A DNA stretch of 64,000 nucleotides, taken from Chryseobacterium sp. JM1 (GTDB lineage: Bacteria; Bacteroidota; Bacteroidia; Flavobacteriales; Weeksellaceae). The notes beneath the pieces were generated by a model. That model was not told the origin of the DNA, searched no databases, and saw nothing but the letters and a program-made list of their open reading frames with translations. A program made the position numbers and the translations under genes. Position 1 is the stretch's first letter. Each line of letters starts with the position of its first letter. Of the stretch, positions 17,350 to 25,684 are shown piece after piece. The DNA lies in the NCBI RefSeq assembly GCF_000737715.1, contig NZ_JPRN01000004.1, positions 231,147 through 295,146 of the forward strand, written 5' to 3'.

Positions 17350-18105
17350 ATGAAAACCATCGAAGAAGTTCTTAAAAAACTGGATGAGATCATCATCTGG
17401 AGCAAAGAAAACCAAAGCCCGGCTGGATATTTTGCCTGCACATACCGTATTATGACCGCACAGGTGCTGAAAGGAATTCAGCAAAAAAAATTTGAAGACA
17501 ATCCAAGAATGGTCTCCTTAGATATTGCTTTTGCCCAAAGATATCTGGAAGCCTGGGACAATTACAGTAAAGGAAAAAAATGTACCCAATCCTGGTACAC
17601 AGCTTTTGAAGCCACGAAAAATAAAAACCTTTTGATTTTACAGCATATTTTTCTTGGAATGAATGCCCATATTAATCTGGATCTCGGAATTTCCGCAGCC
17701 TCAGTAATGCCCTACCGGAAAATAAATCCTCTTAAAAAGGATTTTGAAAACATCAACACTGTGATCTCCTCGATCAATCAGCAGGTTCAGGACTCACTGA
17801 ATACAATATGTTATCCCGTCAATCTTATTGACAAAATTTCCAATGGAAAAGATAATGCCGTTCTGGATTTTGCCATTTCCAAAGCAAGAGAAACTTCCTG
17901 GGCTACAGCAGTTATTGCATCTAACACACCCAACTTCCTCAGAGAATCAGTGATCCATATTGTAGATTATGCCGCCGCAAAAGTGGCAGCTCAGATTTTA
18001 AACCCTAAAATAATGACTCCAGCTTTAACGAAAGAGCTGAAAAAGTGTGAGAGCAATGATGTGGTAAAGAATATTGACATCTTATCTGGAACGAAAGTAG
18101 TTTAA
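17350..18105 (+). CDS. DUF5995 family protein
   Basis: The 251-residue soluble helical protein has no signal peptide. The signature sequences are the N-terminal EEVLKKLDEIIIWSKENQSP, GYFACTYRIMTAQVLKGI, FEDNPRMVSLDIAFAQRYLE and the very conserved LQHIFLGMNAHINLDLGISA. This set matches the DUF5995 family, whose His, Asn and Asp residues in the MNAHINLDLG segment are presumably functional, but no activity is known to me. It is monocistronic and lies between a terminator and rmuC. Confidence 0.75.
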   Translation: MKTIEEVLKKLDEIIIWSKENQSPAGYFACTYRIMTAQVLKGIQQKKFEDNPRMVSLDIAFAQRYLEAWDNYSKGKKCTQSWYTAFEATKNKNLLILQHIFLGMNAHINLDLGISAASVMPYRKINPLKKDFENINTVISSINQQVQDSLNTICYPVNLIDKISNGKDNAVLDFAISKARETSWATAVIASNTPNFLRESVIHIVDYAAAKVAAQILNPKIMTPALTKELKKCESNDVVKNIDILSGTKVV

Positions 18106-18214
18106 AGCAAAAAAGATGAAGAACGAAAAAGAGAAGTACAACTACAGCATACACTAACTTCCCTCCTCCATCTTCCAATCCCTCATTTAAAGTATAAATT
18201 AATTTTTCTTTTTG

Positions 18215-18222
18215 TAATTTTG
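18215..18222 (+). promoter_or_regulatory. -7 promoter element of rmuC
   Basis: TAATTTTG fits TANNTTTG and ends only 4 nt before the first ATG (18227). The mRNA would then start at or next to the start codon. A -33 element is not clear. Confidence 0.4.
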
Positions 18223-18226
18223 AAAC

Positions 18227-19729
18227 ATGGAGATGACCTATTTAATTATTGGATGTATTGCCGGCGGAGTTCTGGGAGCTGTTATTTTGTATTTTGCCTT
18301 AAAATCGTCTACGGTTTCAAGAAGTTCTTATGATGAGCTGAATAATCTGCATATCAAAACACATTCAGATCTGGAAAATCTTCAGCTGAAAGTTTATGAA
18401 CTGAGCCAAAATATTGACAGGGAAAAAGAACAGAACCAATTACAGACCGACCTTCTGAATGATCTGAAAAATGAATACGCAAAAATTTCAGCAGAACATT
18501 CTTCTCTAAATTCTCAATTTTTAGAACAAAAGCAGCTCAATTCCAAACAGACTTCTCAAATAGAAACGCTGATCACTGAAAAGCAGCATATTTATGCTAA
18601 AAATTCTGAGCTTTCTGCTAAAAATGAGAGCATGCAGCATTCTCTTGATACCCAGAAGGAAGAAATTACCAAAATTCAGGATGAATCAAAGCTGCAGTTT
18701 GAAAATCTGGCCAATAAAATTTTAGAAGAAAAAACAGAGAAATTCACGACTCTAAATCAAAATAATTTAAAAAATATTCTGGACCCTTTTCAGGAAAAAA
18801 TCGCTGATCTTAAAAACAGGGTAAACGAGGCCTACGAAAAGGAAAATAAGGAACGTTTCTCTCTTGCAGAAAAAGTAAAAGAACTGGCAGAACTGAACCA
18901 GCAGATCTCCGAAGATGCGAAAAAACTGACAAGAGCTTTAAAAGGGGAAAGCAAAACCCAGGGAAACTGGGGTGAAATGATCCTTGAAAGTATTCTTGAA
19001 AAATCAGGACTTGTTAAAGGAAGAGAATATTTCCTGGAACATGAGCTTCGTGATGAAGATAACAAAGCCCTCTTCTCTGAATTTTCAGGAAAGAAAATGC
19101 GCCCGGATGCCGTTGTAAAATATCCGGATGAAAGAAATGTGATCATTGATTCTAAAGTTTCTCTCACAGCCTTCACCGAACTGGTAGATGAAACCGATCA
19201 GGATGTGTACGCCATAAAACTCAGCCAACATTTAGGCTCGATCAAAAACCACATTCTGCAACTGAGCCAGAAGGCGTATGACGACTATGGAAAATCGCTG
19301 GACTTCGTCATGATGTTTATTCCCAGTGAACCCGCTTATATTGCCGCCATGCAGGCAGACCAGAATCTCTGGAACTTTGCATATGACAGAAGAATCCTTC
19401 TGCTCAACCCGAGCAATCTGATCACTTCTCTGAAGCTTATTGCAGATCTTTGGAAGCGCGAATATCAGAACAGAAACTCTATGGAGATTGCTGAACGTGG
19501 TGCGAAACTGTACGATAAATTTGTAGGTTTCGTGGAGAACCTTGAAAAAGTAGGAAAAAACCTTGATCAGGCTAAAAATGTTTACAATGATGCCTACAAA
19601 CAGCTTTCCAGCGGTAATGACAATCTTGTGATCCAGACTCAGAAACTGAAATCTCTGGGTATTAAGAACAAAAAAGACCTGCCACAAAGTCTTATCGACA
19701 ATGGCAATTTTTTAGAAACAGAAAACTAA
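18227..19729 (+). CDS. rmuC: DNA recombination protein RmuC
   Basis: The 500-residue protein has an N-terminal membrane helix (residues 4-24), a long coiled coil (about 30-185) and the RmuC domain (about 195-480). That domain includes ALKGESKTQGNWGEMILESI, RPDAVVKYPDERNVIIDSKV, FVMMFIPSEPAYIAA and NPSNLITSLKLIADLWKREY. RmuC proteins limit inversions at short inverted repeats and carry a restriction-endonuclease-like fold whose D and K residues (IIDSK) are present. Two start codons (MEM) lie six bases apart; the first is used here. A small membrane protein gene follows after 4 bp. Confidence 0.94.
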   Translation: MEMTYLIIGCIAGGVLGAVILYFALKSSTVSRSSYDELNNLHIKTHSDLENLQLKVYELSQNIDREKEQNQLQTDLLNDLKNEYAKISAEHSSLNSQFLEQKQLNSKQTSQIETLITEKQHIYAKNSELSAKNESMQHSLDTQKEEITKIQDESKLQFENLANKILEEKTEKFTTLNQNNLKNILDPFQEKIADLKNRVNEAYEKENKERFSLAEKVKELAELNQQISEDAKKLTRALKGESKTQGNWGEMILESILEKSGLVKGREYFLEHELRDEDNKALFSEFSGKKMRPDAVVKYPDERNVIIDSKVSLTAFTELVDETDQDVYAIKLSQHLGSIKNHILQLSQKAYDDYGKSLDFVMMFIPSEPAYIAAMQADQNLWNFAYDRRILLLNPSNLITSLKLIADLWKREYQNRNSMEIAERGAKLYDKFVGFVENLEKVGKNLDQAKNVYNDAYKQLSSGNDNLVIQTQKLKSLGIKNKKDLPQSLIDNGNFLETEN

Positions 19730-19733
19730 CCGC

Positions 19734-20159
19734 ATGAAAAAAAGTCATATCATTTTAATCATCAGCGTGGCCGTTTTTGTAATTTCTCTGGCTTTGCCCG
19801 CAGTTTTCACACAAAAAGGCAGCGAGATGTATGGTCTTGCTCTTTTTATGTTGGGATGGGCTGATCTTTCCGGAGACGGAACTTCATGGCTGGCCAATCC
19901 TATTCTTCTTTTCTCCTGGATATTTTTATTAGTTAAACAACCGAAAATTGCCGCTTTTTTAGGCTTACTTTCTGTAGGGGTCGCGCTTTATTACTTTAGT
20001 GAAACTGAGATAACCGTTAATGAAGCAGGACATAAATCCTCTATTACGTCTTATGGTCCAGGATATTATCTTTGGCTATTGAGCTGTGTAACTATGTTTG
20101 TTGGCAGTTTACTACTCTTGCGTTCCAAACCGGATCCTCAGACCGGCTTGAAAAATTAA
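19734..20159 (+). CDS. Small four-helix membrane protein, unknown
   Basis: The 141-residue product has hydrophobic segments at about 5-24, 30-45, 56-72, 74-90 and 105-125, so four or five membrane helices. There are no conserved charged motifs within the helices. It starts 4 bp after rmuC and is followed 18 bp later by a LytTR regulator, so the three genes probably share a transcript. The product is not recognised beyond being a conserved-looking inner-membrane protein. Confidence 0.68.
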   Translation: MKKSHIILIISVAVFVISLALPAVFTQKGSEMYGLALFMLGWADLSGDGTSWLANPILLFSWIFLLVKQPKIAAFLGLLSVGVALYYFSETEITVNEAGHKSSITSYGPGYYLWLLSCVTMFVGSLLLLRSKPDPQTGLKN

Positions 20160-20177
20160 CCCTTAAAGGTTCACGAT

Positions 20178-21026
20178 ATGTTTTCCTTTGCAGCCTATCC
20201 ATTTCCCAAATCTGATTCTTACAAAGAGATTCTGGTGTCGTCAATGGTTGCAGGTCTGCTATTTTATATATTCCTGATTGTTTTTCAGCCTTTTGGAACA
20301 GAAAACTTCCATCATCAGTATAAATATCTGTTGCTTTTTCCCTATTCTCTCATCTTTGGAGTCGCTTTCTTTATTGGAGATCTCTGCATTATCCGTTTCA
20401 AAGACTGGAGCATTGGCCTCGAACTACTAAAACTGATCGGAATTTTTTTTTTAGCCTCTATCCTGTCTTATTTTTACAATAGTTTATTCATCAGCCATGT
20501 TAAACTGAGCTTCATCAACTATCTTTATATGTTTTTGTACTGCCTGGCATTGGGAATTCCTATTTCCACTATTTATATATTGTCAAGGTATATTTATTTA
20601 AAAAACATTCACGAAAAAACAGCAGATCAGGTCTCAAAAAAACTGGCTGAGCATCCTCAACCTACAGATCATAAACTCAATAAAACCCTTAATATATCTG
20701 CGAATAATATCAATCTGCAGTTCCCCGAAAACCATTTCCTCTGTGCACTGTCTATGGAGAATTACTGTTCGGTGTATTTTATAGAAAATGATCGGGTGAA
20801 AAAAGTATTGATCAGAATCGGTCTTTCCAATCTTCTGAATCAGGTTCAGACAGATTGTATAAAAAGATGTCACCGTTCATATATTGTCAATCTGGATCAG
20901 GTCAAAAACATTAAGGGAAACGCACAGGGTTACCGGCTTTTTCTTTCTGAAATTGATTTTGAAATTCCTGTTTCCAGAAGCTTTATTTCATTGATCATTC
21001 CCAAATTGAAAGATTTAAAGGTTTAA
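20178..21026 (+). CDS. Membrane-anchored LytTR-type transcriptional regulator
   Basis: The 282-residue protein has four membrane helices in the first 135 residues (for example VAGLLFYIFLIVFQPF, LLFPYSLIFGVAFFIGDL, LIGIFFLASILSYFYNSL and NYLYMFLYCLALGIPI). A linker follows, then a LytTR DNA-binding domain at about 180-280 (ENHFLCALSMENYCSVYFI, CIKRCHRSYIVNLDQVKNI, and VSRSFISLIIPKLK). The R-C-H-R-S-Y-I-V-N pattern is diagnostic. It has no response-regulator receiver domain, so it may sense a membrane or envelope signal directly. Such 4TM-LytTR proteins are frequent in Bacteroidota; targets are unknown. Confidence 0.88.
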   Translation: MFSFAAYPFPKSDSYKEILVSSMVAGLLFYIFLIVFQPFGTENFHHQYKYLLLFPYSLIFGVAFFIGDLCIIRFKDWSIGLELLKLIGIFFLASILSYFYNSLFISHVKLSFINYLYMFLYCLALGIPISTIYILSRYIYLKNIHEKTADQVSKKLAEHPQPTDHKLNKTLNISANNINLQFPENHFLCALSMENYCSVYFIENDRVKKVLIRIGLSNLLNQVQTDCIKRCHRSYIVNLDQVKNIKGNAQGYRLFLSEIDFEIPVSRSFISLIIPKLKDLKV

Positions 21027-21117
21027 CATTTGTGATCCGTCACTTTTTCTTTGTCATTGATCACTTTGATTTGGACAAGCTCATCACAAGGTGCAATTTT
21101 GTTCAAAATTTAAAACA

Positions 21118-21903
21118 ATGAACAAGCTTATCTCCTTCTTTTTCTTTTTTATTTTCGGATTTTCCGTTTATTATTTCCTTGATCTCAATTACTTTAAGAC
21201 CATACAAACCTTTGTTAAAGAAATATCGGGAAGCAAGGCCTTAGCTCATGTCGCAGCCTATTCTGTAACCCTTATCCCTTTGATCATTACTTTAAAAATT
21301 CTGTTTCCTAAAAAGAATATTACAGATCTTTTCTCAATGAATAAACCGGTCTCAAAAGGTTTTAGCCTGGCTTTCATAGGTACACTTCCTATGCTCGTAG
21401 GTTATTTCATCAATTTTAATCTGATAGACAGAATAGATATACAATCCCTGTTTATCAATACCATTTCATCTGCATTTTTTGAAGAGATTATTTTCAGGGC
21501 ATTTCTTATCGGCATCCTTTACAGGTTTACCGGGCTGGGATTTATTACATCCGCATTATTCGGATCATTACTGTTTGCGCAGGTGCATTTATATCAGGGA
21601 AGCAGCATAACAGAACTTATTGAGATATTTCTCATCACATTTTTCGGCTCGGTATTTTTCTCTTGGGTTTATTTTGAGCTGGATTTTAATCTCTGGGCAG
21701 CCATATTTCTTCACATTTTTATGAATCTGTATTGGGAAATTTTTAATGTTTCGGAAAATGCATCAGGAAATCTGTTCGGAAATTCATTTAAGATTTTATC
21801 CATTCTGCTGGTTATAGCCATGATTATCTATAAAAAATATGAAGGTAAAATACCTTTTCAGATCACCGGAAAATTCCTTTTCCTGAAAACTAAACCGGCC
21901 TAA
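21118..21903 (+). CDS. CPBP-family intramembrane metalloprotease
   Basis: About 261 residues from the ATG at 21118 (MNKLISFFFFFIFGFSV). An in-frame ATG 27 bp upstream (MQFCSKFKT) exists, but the hydrophobic N-terminus argues for the inner start. The CPBP/Abi motifs are present: SSAFFEEIIFRAFLIGILY with the paired glutamates and arginine, SLLFAQVHLYQ with the first histidine, and the late motif LHIFMNLYWEIF with another His and Asn. About seven membrane helices are predicted. Family members include prenyl-protein proteases and bacteriocin-immunity proteins; this one has no bacteriocin gene directly next to it. The likely role is intramembrane proteolysis of an unknown substrate. Confidence 0.85.
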   Translation: MNKLISFFFFFIFGFSVYYFLDLNYFKTIQTFVKEISGSKALAHVAAYSVTLIPLIITLKILFPKKNITDLFSMNKPVSKGFSLAFIGTLPMLVGYFINFNLIDRIDIQSLFINTISSAFFEEIIFRAFLIGILYRFTGLGFITSALFGSLLFAQVHLYQGSSITELIEIFLITFFGSVFFSWVYFELDFNLWAAIFLHIFMNLYWEIFNVSENASGNLFGNSFKILSILLVIAMIIYKKYEGKIPFQITGKFLFLKTKPA

Positions 21904-21917
21904 TCACAAATTTTGCA

Positions 21918-21925
21918 TAATTTTG
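21918..21925 (+). promoter_or_regulatory. -7 promoter element of the RNA methyltransferase gene
   Basis: TAATTTTG lies 4 nt before the ATG at 21930, which would give an almost leaderless transcript. No clear -33 element. Confidence 0.4.
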
Positions 21926-21929
21926 CAGC

Positions 21930-22697
21930 ATGTTGATAGAAAGTTTTCAAAACGATAAAATAAAAAATGTCACCAAACTTCTGGCTGACAACAGGTTTCG
22001 TAAAAAATCAAAGGTTTTTGTTGTAGAAGGGCAGCAGGAAAATGAAAGGGCATTACAGTATGATTTTGAACCCGTAGAGTTTTTTATCTGTGAAAACATC
22101 TTTAAAGGAAAGCTTCCTGAGAGCAAAATTCATCAGGTAAGTGAAAAAGTATACGAAAAAATCGCGTACAGAGGAAGCTCGGAAGGGATTATCGGGATTT
22201 ATAAAACCAAAGATAATATGCTTTCGGCGTTTGTTCCTAAAGAAAACTCGACGGTCATTATTGTAGAGGGCGTTGAAAAACCTGGTAATTTAGGCGCAAT
22301 CCTTAGAAGTTGTGAAGCTTTTGGAATAGATGCCCTGATTGTTGCAGATGGAAAAGCAGATTTTTATAACCCCAATGTGATACGCTCAAGTGTCGGATGT
22401 CTGTTCGGAATGGAAGTTTATGATGCGGAAAATGAAGAAACCCTTGAATTTTTACAGAAAAACAAATTCAATATCTACACGACTCTTATGGATGAGACTG
22501 CGGAAGATCTGTATAAAAGAGATTTTAAACAGCGTTCTGCGGTATTATTCGGAACTGAGCATTCCGGTTTAAGTGATTTCTGGGTTGGAAAAGGAAAAAA
22601 TACCTTAATCCCTATGGCGGGAAGCATAGATTCATTAAACTTAAGTAACGCAGTAGCTATTACCTGTTATGAATCATTGAAGCAGAAGAAAGGATAG
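21930..22697 (+). CDS. TrmH/SpoU-family RNA 2'-O-methyltransferase
   Basis: The 255-residue protein has an N-terminal substrate-binding part (KVFVVEGQQENERAL, with IAYRGSSEGIIGIY) and a SPOUT methyltransferase domain from about residue 105. The three SpoU motifs are intact: VEGVEKPGNLGAILRSCEAF (motif 1, with Asn and Arg), VLFGTEHSGLS (motif 2) and IPMAGSIDSLNLSNAVAI (motif 3, in the SAM-binding knot). These enzymes methylate ribose 2'-OH in tRNA or rRNA. Whether this one is RlmB-like or acts on a tRNA cannot be decided from the sequence. Confidence 0.9.
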   Translation: MLIESFQNDKIKNVTKLLADNRFRKKSKVFVVEGQQENERALQYDFEPVEFFICENIFKGKLPESKIHQVSEKVYEKIAYRGSSEGIIGIYKTKDNMLSAFVPKENSTVIIVEGVEKPGNLGAILRSCEAFGIDALIVADGKADFYNPNVIRSSVGCLFGMEVYDAENEETLEFLQKNKFNIYTTLMDETAEDLYKRDFKQRSAVLFGTEHSGLSDFWVGKGKNTLIPMAGSIDSLNLSNAVAITCYESLKQKKG

Positions 22698-22782
22698 TAG
22701 TTGTAACGGAAAGGAAACTGGATGTTGCAAGAGGGAAGATTCTGAAAAGTTATTTATCTTCTGAATCTTCTTCATTATAAAG

Positions 22783-22825
22783 CATAAAAAAACCGTCTCA
22801 CCAGGCGAAACGGTTCTTTTATTGT
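22783..22825. terminator. Bidirectional terminator between methyltransferase and Ala-rich lipoprotein genes
   Basis: AACCGT and ACGGTT form a stem, with A-rich sequence to the left and TTCTTTTATT to the right. It can therefore serve both converging transcripts. Confidence 0.7.
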
Positions 22826-22841
22826 TAAGCTTAAGCTAGAA

Positions 22842-23183
22842 TTATTTCTTAGCAGCGTCTTTAACTTCTTTAGCAGCATCTTTAGCAGCTCCTTTAGCAG
22901 CATCAGCAGCACCTTTAGCAGCGTCAGCAGCAGCTTCAGTTGTAGCTTTAGCAGCATCAGCACCAGCAGCAGTAGTTGCAGCAGCAGCGTCTTTAGTTGC
23001 GTTAACAGCAGTAGTAGCAGCAGAATCGATTACTTTAGCAGCAGAATCAGAAACTACAGCAGCAGAATCAGCTACGTTAGCAGCAGCAGAATCAGTTGCT
23101 CCTTCAGTAGAAGTAGCTTCAGTTTTTTTACAAGCTACTAGAGAGATTGCAGCGATAGCAGCTACGAATAATGACTTTTTCAT
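22842..23183 (-). CDS. Alanine-rich LEA-like lipoprotein
   Basis: The 113-residue product has a lipoprotein signal (MKKSLFVAAIAAISLVACKK) with the lipobox cysteine at residue 18. The mature part is almost only Ala, Lys, Asp, Thr, Glu and Ser, arranged as repeats such as DSAA, DAAK and GAADAAK, with a predicted amphipathic helix over the whole length. The composition and 11-mer-like periodicity recall LEA and related stress proteins. The coding DNA is correspondingly repetitive (GCAGCAGC units). A membrane-tethered, stress-protective or periplasm-filling role is possible but unproven. It is monocistronic, with TACCTTTG at 23253-23260 on the minus strand as the likely -7 box. Confidence 0.72.
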   Translation of the reverse strand: MKKSLFVAAIAAISLVACKKTEATSTEGATDSAAANVADSAAVVSDSAAKVIDSAATTAVNATKDAAAATTAAGADAAKATTEAAADAAKGAADAAKGAAKDAAKEVKDAAKK

Positions 23184-23252
23184 AATAAATTAAATTTAAT
23201 TTTGTTAATATTGTTTTTATAAATTTTCTTCTGTTCTGTTATTTGAACAAGA

Positions 23253-23260
23253 CAAAGGTA
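23253..23260 (-). promoter_or_regulatory. -7 promoter element of the Ala-rich lipoprotein gene
   Basis: The minus strand reads TACCTTTG, a TANNTTTG match. The transcript would start about 65 nt upstream of the ATG. Confidence 0.45.
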
Positions 23261-23365
23261 GATCAGATAAGAAAGTTGTTTATGAAAAATAATTGTAATA
23301 CATTTGTAAAATAGTTTTACAAATAAATAAAGCTGATAATCAACAATTTAATTATTTTATAAAAA

Positions 23366-24547
23366 TTGACAGATTTAGATCTATTGCATTTTGAACAGCT
23401 CAAAAAAGACGTTCAGACCGAATATTTAAAAAGATCCACCCCTTCCCATGATGATATTTCAAAATGGAAGGGGATAGATATTATATATTTCCAGGAAGAC
23501 CTTCGCAAAAAAGCCAAAGGCAACATCAGTGAAAAGTCATTTTACACCTATTTCAAAACTTCACCGGTTACCAAATTACCAAGAATTGACATGCTCAATT
23601 TATTGAGTATTTATGCAGGATACGAGTCATGGTACGACTTTAAAAAACAACATCTTTTTGCAGGAGAATTGCTGCTGGAAAATGAAGATCTTGAAGAGGA
23701 AGAAATCGCCGAATTGGAAAAAACAGTTTCCGAAGCCCCGGAAATTCCAAAAACTGAAATTCCAACCAAAAAAATCGAATTCCAGCCACAACAAAACACC
23801 GATTTACAAAAATCAAATACTGATAATCAACTAAATACACAAAATACAACCAATATATCTCAGGTAGAAATACAACCTCCGGTAACGAGAAAAAATTTCT
23901 TTAAAAAGAACGCCTGGGCTATTGTTACTTCTATTTTAGTTACCATTACCGGAATTCTTGGTTTCAAAGACACTCTATTTTCAAAAACTTATAAATATTG
24001 TTTTACGGACAAAGACCGTGGGGTTTCCGTGATCAACACCCTTGAAATAAGAGTGATCAAAGAAAACGAATCTCCGCTTTTCTATAAAATCAAACCCGGA
24101 GAATGTTTTTATTACTCGACTAAGGATAAAAACATCAAAATGCAGATCAGCGCTCCGTTCTACGAGTATCTGGAAGTCAACCGAAATCTTGAAAACGCTC
24201 CTGAAGAGGAAATGATCGAGCTGAAACCGGATGATTATAAGATGGCAGCCTATTATTTCTCCATTAAAGATGTAAAAGGTGGAAACCCGGAAGAACAGGT
24301 GGCATTAATCAAACAGAAAAGAAACCAACTGGAAAACCTGATCAGTAACAGCGCTGTTATTTACCAGGTGTACGACAACAAAACGTACGGCATAGAAAGA
24401 CTTGATAAACAGAGATACATTACACTGGTAACCACCCCTACTACATCTCTGAAGAATCTTAATGTCATAGAGATGAAGAAAGACAGTAAAGGAAAAATCG
24501 TATCTATTAAATTTAAAATTGCATCCACAGATGAAGAGAATAAATAA
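23366..24547 (+). CDS. Uncharacterised single-pass membrane protein with a conserved N-terminal domain
   Basis: The 393-residue product apparently starts at TTG (23366), because a stop codon lies in frame two codons upstream and the first in-frame ATG is about 80 codons later. The N-terminal part (about 1-100) includes GIDIIYFQEDLRKKAKGNIS and LPRIDMLNLLSIYAGYESWY, a pattern I know from many Bacteroidota proteins without a defined role. A Glu/Asn/Gln-rich linker, one membrane helix at about 190-210 and a 180-residue C-terminal domain predicted to be periplasmic follow. The topology recalls transmembrane signalling proteins. Its 3' end overlaps the next lipoprotein gene by 17 bp, which suggests translational coupling. 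Confidence 0.65.
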   Translation: MTDLDLLHFEQLKKDVQTEYLKRSTPSHDDISKWKGIDIIYFQEDLRKKAKGNISEKSFYTYFKTSPVTKLPRIDMLNLLSIYAGYESWYDFKKQHLFAGELLLENEDLEEEEIAELEKTVSEAPEIPKTEIPTKKIEFQPQQNTDLQKSNTDNQLNTQNTTNISQVEIQPPVTRKNFFKKNAWAIVTSILVTITGILGFKDTLFSKTYKYCFTDKDRGVSVINTLEIRVIKENESPLFYKIKPGECFYYSTKDKNIKMQISAPFYEYLEVNRNLENAPEEEMIELKPDDYKMAAYYFSIKDVKGGNPEEQVALIKQKRNQLENLISNSAVIYQVYDNKTYGIERLDKQRYITLVTTPTTSLKNLNVIEMKKDSKGKIVSIKFKIASTDEENK

Positions 24548-25112
24548 GTTTTTAATTTTCGCAGTACTTTTTTTAGCATTTGTTTCCTGCAATAATAAAA
24601 AGACAGAAGTAAGCGATCTGGATAAACTGAGAAACAGCACCAATGTAAAAAGCTATCCGGCAGTACAAATGGACAGCATGCAGGCCATCAATTCCATTAC
24701 GAAGCAGAAAGTGCAGGAACTTCTTGACCTTTCTACTTTATATTTGTCCGGCAACAGAAATACTGAAATAGATACCGTGATTTTCTCGCAGATGGAAAGC
24801 TATTTCCACAAACCGGATTCTGTGACGTTTAAAAAGCTTTTAAGAGAACTGGACAGCCTGAAAGTAAAATCTGTAAAGGTAAACAGCCTGAACGTCTACA
24901 AAGAATTCTATAAAAAGGACACACTGGATTATGCTAAATTCAATCTGGAATATTTTGATGCAAAAAATAAATCTCTGGGAACTTTTGAAAAAAATGCCCA
25001 ATACATTTTGCTTTCAACCCCGATGATTAAAAAGGAATTTAAATTTTATTTCCTGGATTTCTATTCAACGCCGTTGAAGAAGGACAGTACTTCAGTAGGC
25101 GTCACCAAATAG
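24531..25112 (+). CDS. Hypothetical lipoprotein coupled to the upstream membrane protein
   Basis: About 193 residues from the ATG at 24531 (MKRINKFLIFAVLFLAFVSCNN), with the lipobox cysteine at about residue 20. An ATG 12 bp upstream is in frame but would add a charged tail ahead of the signal, so the inner start is preferred. The mature protein is rich in charged residues (KKTEVSDLDKLRNSTNVKSY) with no recognised domain. It overlaps the upstream gene, so the pair likely works together. Its 3' end overlaps the convergent 5-formyl-THF cyclo-ligase gene by 52 bp. Confidence 0.68.
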   Translation: MKRINKFLIFAVLFLAFVSCNNKKTEVSDLDKLRNSTNVKSYPAVQMDSMQAINSITKQKVQELLDLSTLYLSGNRNTEIDTVIFSQMESYFHKPDSVTFKKLLRELDSLKVKSVKVNSLNVYKEFYKKDTLDYAKFNLEYFDAKNKSLGTFEKNAQYILLSTPMIKKEFKFYFLDFYSTPLKKDSTSVGVTK

Positions 25113-25636
25113 TCTAAAGGAATATCATTCTCCCAGACATCGTCAATAGATTCGTCCGGATTAAAATAATTAGCACCAATCTTTTTGGATGCGGAAGAAA
25201 TACTTTGGAAAAACCCGTCGTAAAAACCCTTTCCGTAGCCTACTCTATTTCCTTTATGATCACAATAAAGTAAAGGCGTGATCACAAAATCAAAATGAAG
25301 TTCTCCGGAATCTTCATTGGAAACAGGTTCGGAAATCCCCCAGCTGCTGGTTTCAAATACGGTGTTTTCAGTAATCTCTACTGCGATCAGATCATCTGAA
25401 ACCACTTTAGGCACGAAAACACGGATGCCTTTTTCTAAAAAAGTATCAATAAATAACTTTGTGTCTATTTCATTGAACTTTTTGATAGGCACAAATACAT
25501 GCACCTTCTGCCCTTTTTCAGGCTTGAAATAATCAAGAAAATGGTTTAATATTTTCTCAGATAACAGGAAAGCCTCATCAATTGACAAGGCTTTTCTTTT
25601 CTGCATGTATTTTTTTCTAAGATCAGCTTTTAGCAT
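25061..25636 (-). CDS. 5-formyltetrahydrofolate cyclo-ligase
   Basis: The 191-residue enzyme converts 5-formyl-THF to 5,10-methenyl-THF with ATP, recycling a folate storage form. The N-terminal KADLRKKYMQKRKALS, the central HVFVPIKKFNEIDTKLF, and the diagnostic VGYGKGFYDGFFQ (phosphate and folate binding) are all present. Length is normal. The last 52 bp overlap the end of the opposite-strand lipoprotein gene. It is 48 bp downstream of trhO on the same strand. Confidence 0.93.
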   Translation of the reverse strand: MLKADLRKKYMQKRKALSIDEAFLLSEKILNHFLDYFKPEKGQKVHVFVPIKKFNEIDTKLFIDTFLEKGIRVFVPKVVSDDLIAVEITENTVFETSSWGISEPVSNEDSGELHFDFVITPLLYCDHKGNRVGYGKGFYDGFFQSISSASKKIGANYFNPDESIDDVWENDIPLDYLVTPTEVLSFFNGVE

Positions 25637-25684
25637 GACTCTATTATTTTTACTGAAATCAATTAATACAGGTTTGCTATTCTT

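Noticed and set aside
22775..22963. Leucine-rich 62-residue frame on the minus strand
   Set aside because: It is an out-of-frame reading of the GCA-rich repeats of the Ala-rich lipoprotein gene and has no independent support.
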